NCBI RefSeq assembly: GCF_050003625.1
Contig: NC_134400.1
Coordinates: forward strand, 62,248,241-62,312,240
Direction: 5' to 3'
DNA from: Haematobia irritans
Lineage: Eukaryota > Arthropoda > Insecta > Diptera > Muscidae
DNA: 64,000 bases
Program-made: the position numbers and the translations under genes
The notes under the pieces: generated by a model
Database searches by the model: none
What the model saw: the letters and a program-made list of their open reading frames with translations, nothing else
What the model was told of the DNA's origin: nothing
Part shown: in pieces, positions 56,499 through 64,000 of the stretch
How the letters are laid out: each line of letters starts with the position of its first letter
Numbering within the stretch: the first letter of the stretch is position 1

Positions 56499-56641
56499 GG
56501 ACATCGCTAAATCGACTCAGAATTTAATTCTAAGACGATCGGTATACTAAACGATGGGTCTCAGACTTTTCCTTTTTGGCGTTACATACAAATGCACAAA
56601 CTTATTATACCCTGTACCACAGTAGTGGTGAAGGGTATAAA
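55248..56641 (+). repeat. Modular repeat R, intact copy 2
   Basis: Left end AGTCGGGCGGGGCCGACTA and TATTATACCCTGCACCAC; right end TTATTATACCCTGTACCAC and GTGGTGAAGGGTATAA. Four modules of about 148 bp (55680-56200), with GAACCGATTTCAACCAAATT and GGCACGCATAG, are nearly identical. An ACAG tetranucleotide tract (56440-56500) precedes a hairpin-like TCGACTCAG and CGATCGG stretch. No coding capacity is recognised, and the class is unknown. Confidence 0.85.
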
Positions 56642-57120
56642 AATATATTCACTGCTATAAATGTTATTTTGATTTTTTATTTACATTTCAATTTAGCTTG
56701 TGGTTTCAGAGAAATTTTTCATTTTCCCGATGGATTGCGGTAAGTAACATTTAAATGCATAACTAAAGTTTAATTTAAAAATTTAAAATTAAACTCATCA
56801 TTGTGGTAACATTGGCGTAATAAATGGAAACTCCCAATAAAAATTTTAATGTTTAACAGGTACAGTAGTAAATTATTTTCTTATTATATATGTTATTGTT
56901 ATTTTTTAGTTGGATGCCATTATTTGTAATAGAGGAAAATAGCCAGAGAAATGCTTTCAAGCCTTTTGGACTTGCCTGATGAAGTCCACTTCCAGTCAAC
57001 GATCTATAACACAACCTCAAAGGAAAGGAAAGCGAAAGAAATGAAGACAAGACTCAAGCTTAATACACTTTATTTCTTGTAATTTAGTTACAAAAAATGA
57101 ATAAAATGAATGAAAAACAA
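56642..57120. other. Unassigned sequence
   Basis: No gene or known repeat recognised. Confidence 0.4.
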
Positions 57121-57616
57121 GTTAGTAAAGTCTATACCAATTTAAACTAAATTTGGTACACAATGCTAAAATCGTAATTCTACTCTCATGGATATTTTTG
57201 AAGTAAATCGAAATGAAAATTTGGTCTACGATTGCTATATGAATCTAAATCGGGCGAAAGATATATATATGGAAACTATATCTAAATCTGAACCGATTTC
57301 AACGAAATTTAGTATACTTGACCATCTTCATGCAATATTTGAAGGAAATAAAGGCAAAATTCTGGCGACTAGGGCCAATTAAATCCATATCGGTCGACAG
57401 ATATATATTAGAGCTATATCTAAATCTGGACCGATTTTAACCAAATTTAGCACGGATAGCTATAATAATAATTCTACTCCCTGTGGATAGCCTCACATAA
57501 ATAGGAGTAAAACTTTTGGACTCACTGAAAAAACAGTGAACCCACCAGGAAGAAAACTTTTAGTTAAGTTTAGAAAATTTTGAATGTTTTTAGAAATTCT
57601 TAACTAAATAGTATTA

Positions 57617-58685
57617 AAGGGTGATACGGTCAAAATTTCGTCAAGGGGAAACGCGTGTAAATCGGTTTATTTAAAAAATCAAATTAAATTTCTTTTTCAA
57701 GTTCAATTAGTATAAAATTCAGGAAAAATATTCAGTTAGGCTTTCGCTTTTCCAAATCCGAATTGCCGGGCCTCACGCTTGACACCTGCCATCAGATTTT
57801 GTACAGCCACCTTGTCCACCTTCTTCGCCGCAGAAAGCCAGTTTGCCTTGAACTGCTGCTCGTCCTTAGCAGTTTTTTTTGGTCTTCTTTAGGTTCCGCT
57901 TGACAATAGCCCAGTATTTCTCAATTGGGCGGAGCTCTGGCGTGTTGGGAGGGTTCTTGTCCTTGGGAACCACCTGCACGTAGTTGGCGGCGTACCACTC
58001 CATGGCCTTTTTACCGTAATGGCAAAATGCCAAATCCGGCCAAAACAGTACGGAACAACCGTGTTTCTTCAGGAAAGGCAGCAGACGTCTATTCAAACAC
58101 TCTTTCACGTAAATTTCTTGGTTGACAGTCCTGGAAGCTATGAAAATGCTGCTTTTCAAGCCACAGGTACAGATGGCTTGCCAAACCAGATATTTCTTTG
58201 CGAACTTTGACAGTTTTATGTGCTTGAAAATATCTGCTACCTTTCCCCTTCCTTTTGCCTTATAAAACTCCTGTCCCGGAAGCTGCTTGTAGTCGGCTTT
58301 GACGTAGGTTTCGTCGTCCATTACCACGCAGTCAAACTTCGCCAGCATCGTCGTGTACAGCCTCCGGGATCGCGCTTTGGCCGTCGTATTTTGTTTATCA
58401 TCGTATTTTGTTTACCTGTCGACAAACGTTCCCCAACTTTTAGCGATTTTGCCAGCTTTGCGTGCGAGTAGCTCGGATTTTCGCGATGCGCGAGCAAAAT
58501 TTTGATACGCTGCTCTTCTGTCTTGGACGGCATTTTGACAACTGAAGAGTGAATTCCAAAATCAAAATAGGAGCAACATTCTACACACACACACCTTCAA
58601 AATAGGGGGTGTTCAGGTTTTTAAATGCCAAATTGAAAGAAATACGTCAAGTTTATATTGACCAAATTTTGACCGTATCACCCTT
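57617..58685 (-). mobile_element. DD37E mariner/Tc1 element with intact ends
   Basis: 1,069 bp between AAGGGTGATACGGTCAAAAT and its inverted copy ATTTTGACCGTATCACCCTT, with TA at 57615-57616 and 58686-58687. The empty target is visible in V2 near 61901 (AGTATTACAAACGCTG). Confidence 0.93.
57740..58535 (-). pseudogene. DD37E (ITmD37E-type) transposase, deleted and frameshifted
   Basis: On the minus strand the N-terminus reads MPSKTEEQRIKILLAHREN with the first helix of the DNA-binding domain, then a deletion near 58400 removes the rest of it. The catalytic part has CVVMDDETYVKADY, FWPDLAFCHYGKKAMEWY and NTPELRPIEKYWAIVK, with 37 residues between the second aspartate and the glutamate: the DD37E pattern known from mosquito ITmD37E elements. 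A run of A near 57880 shifts frame, after which DEQQFKANWLSAAKKVD gives the expected C-terminus. Not functional. Confidence 0.88.
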
Positions 58686-58782
58686 TACAAACGCTGGCAT
58701 CACGCCGATATCACAACAATAAGTAAATATTTTTCGACAAATTCAAGAAAATCTATTAGACATAAATATTTTTTTTCATTTG

Positions 58783-60060
58783 TTAAGGCCGGTATGCACC
58801 TCTAGCGAAAAATTTCATTCCCATAAGAAATGCATTGCTATTTATGCTAACGAAATTTTCGGTAGCGTTCAATTTCGTAAGCTGGTACGCACCTCTAATG
58901 AAAATAACAGGGTTGTCAAAAGCATATTTTGGCAGCAAACTCTTAATTTATTACAATCATTGTGTGCGTAAAAGTTTTAAGAGGTCTGTAAATAATAAAC
59001 AATTTGTTTAAGGAATATTTGGAACATATATTAACAATTTTTAAAAGCGATTAGCTAGATTAAAATTTGTGTACACAGCCCTGTTTTTTTGTTGTAGACT
59101 TAAATAAATTTTTGCTACCGAAAATTTCGCTATAGCGAAAGAATTTTCTTCGTAAAAAGAACGAAAAATTTCGTTAAAAGTACGAAATTTGTCATTGTTT
59201 TACAACCAAAGAAACTTTTCATTAAAAGTACGAAATATTTCGTACTTTTTACGAAGAAAAGTTCTTCCAAAATTTTCGTAGTTTGTATGAAAAAGATTCG
59301 TACTTTTTATGAAGAATCTTCGTACTTTTTATGAAAAATTTTCGTACTTTTTATGAAACAAATTCGTTCTTTTTATGAAAATGTTTCGTACTTTTTATGA
59401 AAAATGTTCGTAGTTTTTATGAAATAGGTTCGTACTTTTTATGAAAAACTTTCGTACTTTTTTCTGAAAAATGTTCGAACTTTTAGAAAAAAAAATTATA
59501 GTCGAAAGTGCATTTGGTTGTAGTTGCAAGTGTGAAAAATGATATCACTACTTTACATCTTAAGTTTTTGAATAATTTTTAGTTTTATTGCTTCACTTTT
59601 ATTCATAGCGCGCTATCACCCAAATGAGAAATAGCATAGACTTGCATAAAAAAAATAGAATAAAGGAATACACTCAAGCACATTATAAAAGACAATTTAA
59701 TGCCGCGAACGGAAATTTTACAACTTCAATGAAACTTCTTCGTTATTTCAAAGAAAATGTTTCGTACTTTTTATGATGAAATTTTAACGCAGAATGTTTC
59801 GTAAAATATTCGTTAAAACTTCTTCACAAAATTCATGAAATGTGAAGAAAGTTTCGTTAAAAGTACGAACTTTTTACGAAGAAAAGTTAATGTAGAATGT
59901 TTCGTAGAAGTTTCGTATATTCGTAAAATGTTCTTCGTAAAATTTACGAAAATGAATGAAAATTTCGTTATTTTTATGAAGAATTCAGGAAGAATAGTTA
60001 ATGAAGAATTCTTCGTAAAATTAACGAAGAGAATTCTTTCAGTGCAGAATCGAATTACTT
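58783..60060. repeat. TTAA-bordered block with TTCGTACTTTTTATGAA repeats
   Basis: Starts TTAAGGCCGGTATGCACC, with a second related start at 58880 (CTGGTACGCACCTC). Both arms are rich in TTTCGTAAAAAG and CTTTTTACGAAG-type palindromes and the right end reads GAGAATTCTTTCAGTG. No gene was recognised in the middle (59490-59700). Confidence 0.5.
59225..59480 (+). repeat. Tandem array of about 11 units of 21 bp
   Basis: The unit TTCGTACTTTTTATGAAA plus a variable AATT-type spacer repeats with point differences. The unit inverts to itself partly (TTCGTA and TACGAA), so the array can form hairpins. Confidence 0.85.
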
Positions 60061-60079
60061 AAGTTGCGGTAACGCTTGC

Positions 60080-61404
60080 CGATGACAAGGTATCTTAAAA
60101 CCTCCTAACACCATCTTCTAAATTGTATGTAAGTCCATACGTGGTATATATTAAATCAAAAAAGATCGATCCAATACGTATATAATTCAGTTTGACAAAG
60201 TAGACATAAAATTTTGACAAAATTTTCTACGGAAATAAAATTTTAACAAAATTTTCTATAGAAATAAAATTTTCACAAAATTTTCTATAGAAATAAAAAT
60301 TTTGACAAAATATTCTATAGAAAGAAAATTTTGACAAAAATTTCTACAGAAATAAAATTTTAACAAAATTTTCTATAGAAATAAACTTTTGACAAAATTT
60401 TCTATAGAAATAAAATCTTGGTAGATTATTTTTGGCTCGAGTGGCAACCATGATTATGAACCGAATAAAATTTGAATAAAATTTTCTATAGAAATAAAAT
60501 TTTGACAAAATTTTCTATTGAAATAAAATTCTGAAAATGATGAAAATTTTAATAAAAATTTAACAAAATTTTATCTAGAAATAACATTTTGACACAATTT
60601 TCTATAGAAATAAAATTTTGGTAGATTATTTTTTGGCTCTAGTGGCAACCATGATTATGAACCGATATGGACCAATTTTTGTGTGATTGGACCAATTTTG
60701 GTATGGTTGTTAGAGACCACATACTAACACCACGTTCCTAATTTGAACCGGATCGGATGAATTTTGCTCCTCCAAGAGGCTCCGGAGGTCAAATCTGGAG
60801 AACGTTTTATATGGGGGCTATATATAATTATGGACCGATATGGACCAATTCTGGCACGGTTGTTAAAGATCATATACTAACACCATGTTCCAAATTACAA
60901 CCGGATTGGATGAAATTTGCTTCTCTTGGAGACTTCGCAAGCCAAATCTGGGGATCGGTTTATATGGGGGCTATACATAATTATGAACCGATGTGGACCA
61001 ATTTTTGCATGGTTGTTAGAGACCATATACCAACATCATGTACCAAATTTCAGCCGGATCGGATGAAATTTGCTTCTGTTAGAAGCTCCACAAGCCAAAT
61101 CTGAGGGTCCCTTTATATGGGGGCTATACGTAAAAGTGGACCGATATGGCCCATTTTCAATACCGTCCGACCTACATCGATAACAACTACTTGTGCCAAG
61201 TTTCAAGTCGATAACTTGTTTCGTTCGGAAGTTAGCGTGATTTCAACAGACGGACGGACGGACGGACGGACATGCTTAGATCGACTCAGAACTTCACCAC
61301 GATCCAGAATATATATACTTTATGGGGTCTTAGAGCAATATTTCGATGTGTTACAAACGGAATGACAAAGTTAATATACCCCCATCCTATGATGGAGGGT
61401 ATAA
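60080..61404 (+). repeat. Modular repeat R-like, copy 3
   Basis: The first half (60190-60650) is an array of about 30-bp units with the core AAAATTTTCTATAGAAATAA. The second half has about 140-bp modules with ATGGACCGATATGGACCAAT and TATATGGGGGCTATA words. It ends with an ACGG tract, TAGATCGACTCAG, and GGAGGGTATAAA. The layout parallels copies 1 and 2, but the modules are a different sequence. Confidence 0.75.
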
Positions 61405-61811
61405 ATATACAAATGAAGTATGAAGATTAACTTAATTCGGGTCTCCCACAAAGTAGTTCAGAATTTCTTAAAATTTGTACAATTTACCAGTAATTAGCCC
61501 ATCATGAACTTCGTATGGTACTAAAGAGATTTTTGCAATTTTTAACTCCAATTTTTTCCTTCAAACTTCGAAATTTTCTTTAACAAGGGAAAAAAATGAA
61601 TTATGTCTAATAAATTTTCTTGAATTTATCGAAAATTATTTACTTAGTTTTGTGAAATTGGCGTGGCATCCGCGTTTCCATTACAGTTTAGTTAAAATTT
61701 TCTAAAATTTATATATTTTTTCTAAAACTAACTAAAATTTTCATTCCTGGTGGGTTCACTGTTTTTTCAGTTCACATTCCTCATTAGCAGCCTCTACTTG
61801 TAGCGACACTA

Positions 61812-62336
61812 CACTGAAAAAACAGTGAACCCACCAGGAAGATAATTTTTGGTTAATTTTAGAAAATTTTGAATATTTTTAGAAAATTTTAACTAAACAG
61901 TATTACAAACGCTGACATGTCGCCGATATCACAAAAATAAGTAAATATTTTTCGACAAATGCAAGAAAATTTATTAGGCATAATTAATTTTTTTCAATTG
62001 TCAAAGAAAATTTTGTAGTTTGTAGGGTGAAATTGGAGTTCAAAATTGCAAGAATGTCTTTAGTGACATACGAAGTTCATGATGAACGCATTTTTAGTAA
62101 AATTTACAAATTTAAAGAAATAATGAATTTAATAATTAATTTTGTGAGAAATACGAATTAAGTAAATCTTTGTGCTTAATTTGTGTATAATTTTTTCCCA
62201 TTTTTTAGTTCATTTAACTAACGCACGCAAAAAATTATTAAAGTGAAGGATATTTTCTCCAAACATAATAATTCCATGAATTAAAAAAAGTTTAATTGGC
62301 TTTAGTGAAATAGAGAGTTCTCTTTTTTTTTGAGTG
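61812..62336. mobile_element. Element V2, TA-flanked relative of V1
   Basis: Starts CACTGAAAAAACAGTGAACC and ends TTTTTTTTTGAGTG, 525 bp, with TA at 61810-61811 and 62337-62338. It shares AACCCACCAGGAAG and AGTATTACAAACGCTG with V1's left arm and preserves the site where the DD37E element landed. Confidence 0.82.
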
Positions 62337-62851
62337 TATGGTCATACGAGTGTAAATCGGGCGAAAGATATATATGGGAGCTATATCTAAATCTGAACCG
62401 ATTTCAAACGACTTTAGTCAGCATTGGTAGAATTTTAATTCTACTCTCTGTGAAAAATTTCACGTAAATCGGTAGTAAACTTTGGCCTCTGTGGTTATAT
62501 GAGTCTAAATCGGACGAAAGATATATATGGGAACTATATATAAATCTGAACCGATTTCAACCAAATTTAACATGCGTTTATGGAATGTCAATTCTATTCC
62601 TTGTGAAAATTTCAAGTAAATCGGTGTTAAACGTTGGCCTCTGTGGTCATATGAGTCTAAATCGGGCGAAAGATATATATGGGAGCTATATCCAAATCTG
62701 AATCGATTTCAACTAAATTTGTCACAATTCACGGCAATATCAAGTGTACTCCTTGTACAAAATTGTGAGCACATCAGGGTAGAACTCTGGCTTCTGGGAC
62801 CATATAAGTGCATATCGGGCGAAAGATTTATATAGGACCTATGTGAGAATC

Positions 62852-62930
62852 ATAGGTTAGGTTAGGTTAAAGTGGCAGCCCGATTAAGATTCAGGCTCAC
62901 TTAGACTATTCAGTCCATTGTGATACCACA
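62852..62930 (-). mobile_element. SINE tail fragment
   Basis: Pentamer tail (TAGGT units) followed by the reverse of the SINE 3' body (GGCAGCCCGAT through CAGTCCATTGTGATACCAC). The rest is absent. Confidence 0.8.
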
Positions 62931-62940
62931 CTAACTAAAA

Positions 62941-64000
62941 GTACCTATTACATATTGGCATTTCTAGTTTTAACCGTTGAACCTTCTCGATTATTTTCTT
63001 CTGTTGAAGATTGTTCCAAAAACATTAGCAGACTGCCTAAGTTAACGTTTTCCAGGTCCGCCAGTAATCTGAAGCTATATGCCCCTAAAATTTGCTTACG
63101 CCTTACACAAAATGCAGGACACTCACACAAGTTTTAATGGGGCCATATTTGCTTGGTGTCGTTACAACCCTTACAATTCTCCCATCGAACATTTACCATC
63201 ATGACAGCCTTCTCACGCAGTAAGAGCTTGCAGGTAGCCAGAGGCATACCAACAGATTCTAGTTCCCCTGGAATATGTAAGGTAGTTCCTAGCCTTGCTA
63301 GCTCATCTGCTTCGCAGTTCACCGGTATGTTCCTATGGCCAGGCACCCATATTAGGTGGTGCCTGGTGCCTGAGAGATTTGCGGCAGTCGATGGCCGTTT
63401 TCGAGTTGAGGAACACAGAGTCCAAGGATTTTATTGCAGTTTGACTGTCTGAGTATATATTAATGCCAATATTGCTTGGAGCATTATTTCTCAGCCAATT
63501 CACCACTTCTCTTATTGCTAATATTTCAGCCTGAAAAACACTACAGTGATCAGGTAATCTTTTCGCTATTCGAAGTTCCAGATCTTTAGCATATACTCCG
63601 AAACCCACTTGGCCATCCAATTTGGAGCCATCAGTGGAGAAATCTATATAACTTTTATTCCCCGGGGTCCGTGTACACCACGTTTCACTGTTGGGAATTA
63701 GAGTCTCAAACTTTTTGTCGAAAAGTGGACTCGCCAAAGTGTAATCCACTACGTTAGGCACATCTGTCATTATTTTTAGGACCGAACTGTGACCGTAACT
63801 TTTTTCCGACCACAGCGATAGCTCGCGCAACCGCACAGCCGTTGTTGCAGCTGACTGTTTGGCCAAAATGTCTAAAGGCAATAGATGCAGTATGACATTA
63901 AGGGAGTTTGTTCCTGTCTTGCTGAATGCACCTGAGATACACAAGTACGCCATACGCTGAACTTTGTCTAAACTTGTCGGCTGGTGAAGTGCCGGCCACC
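62941..64000 (-). pseudogene. Non-LTR retrotransposon ORF2 C-terminus with RNase H, broken
   Basis: The minus strand from the right edge to 63333 gives an open 206-codon frame with an RNase H fold: FSTDGSKLDGQVGFGVY (first Asp), FQAEILAIREVV (Glu) and IYSDSQTAIKSL (second Asp). A short deletion near 63345 shifts frame, after which PGHRNIPVNCEADELARLG gives the C-terminal RNase H motif. A larger deletion near 63135 then joins to LCECPAFCVRRKQILG, the cysteine-rich end typical of such ORF2 proteins, stopping near 62950. The reverse transcriptase would lie beyond position 64000. RNase H in ORF2 fits I/LOA-like clades. It is unrelated to the retrotransposon at 18786. Confidence 0.85.

Larger units (their letters stand above)
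57523..61772. mobile_element. Foldback element V1, expanded by later insertions
   Basis: Left arm CACTGAAAAAACAGTGAACC from 57523, right arm ending TGGGTTCACTGTTTTTTCAG at 61770. Matching inner sequences (AAGTAAATATTTTTCGAC at 58721 against the reverse complement near 61625) show that the arms extend several hundred bp. Between them lie a DD37E element (57617-58685), a TTAA-bordered block (58783 on) and repeat R copy 3. V1's own core is hard to separate. Confidence 0.65.
57121..62851 (+). repeat. Modular repeat R, copy 4, split by foldback insertions
   Basis: Modules at 57121-57522 stop in the middle of a unit (ACTTTTGGACT). The same unit resumes at 62337 with TATGGTCATACGAGTG, matching the order in copy 2 (TTGGCCTCTGTGGTCATATG). 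The 4.8 kb in between hold elements V1 and V2. The right end is cut by a SINE tail at 62852. Confidence 0.6.

Overview
This window is eukaryotic, AT-rich and repeat-packed. It looks like the genome of a higher fly, probably a muscid-type calyptrate. The one gene shared with other organisms is split by introns with GT/AG junctions. The mobile elements are those typical of flies: BEL/Pao and copia retrotransposons, non-LTR retrotransposons, DD34D, DD41D and DD37E mariner/Tc1 elements, hAT, piggyBac and many MITEs. The species assignment is inference from repeat types only.

Region by region. 1-3.5 kb: three exons of SMC5 on the minus strand, with a 2.5 kb intron full of transposon debris. 3.5-10.2 kb: SINE copies, a 1.05 kb foldback element, a mariner fragment, a copia pol fragment and a hAT element with a perfect 8-bp target duplication. 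10.3-16.5 kb: a BEL/Pao element with 318-bp LTRs differing at one base. It has an intact 688-codon gag-protease ORF, an eroded pol, and a leader carrying 13 copies of a TACACT motif. 17.2-24.2 kb: a multi-level transposon nest. A modular repeat holds a DD34D mariner, which holds a non-LTR retrotransposon with a tandem duplication; one copy of that duplication carries a DD41D mariner and the other a SINE. 25.6-45 kb: a dense cluster of MITEs and TTAA-associated elements inserted in each other, with a piggyBac transposase relic, elements carrying unrelated internal cargo, a second DD41D mariner and two recent tandem duplications. 47-53.6 kb: large TA-flanked non-autonomous elements that carry a divergent pair of tRNA-like sequences; one copy splits a SINE and another sits inside its own family member. 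54.5 kb: a 255-bp TA microsatellite. 55.2-62.9 kb: several copies of the modular repeat, one split by foldback elements that contain a DD37E element. 62.9-64 kb: the 3' part of a second non-LTR retrotransposon with an RNase H domain.

Apart from SMC5 no host gene is recognised. The interest lies in the order of insertions (readable from target duplications), in non-autonomous elements that look recently mobile, and in unusual internal structures: tRNA-like pairs, a leader repeat array, TTAGG-like SINE tails and cargo inside TIR elements. All calls come from reading the sequence; no database search was run.
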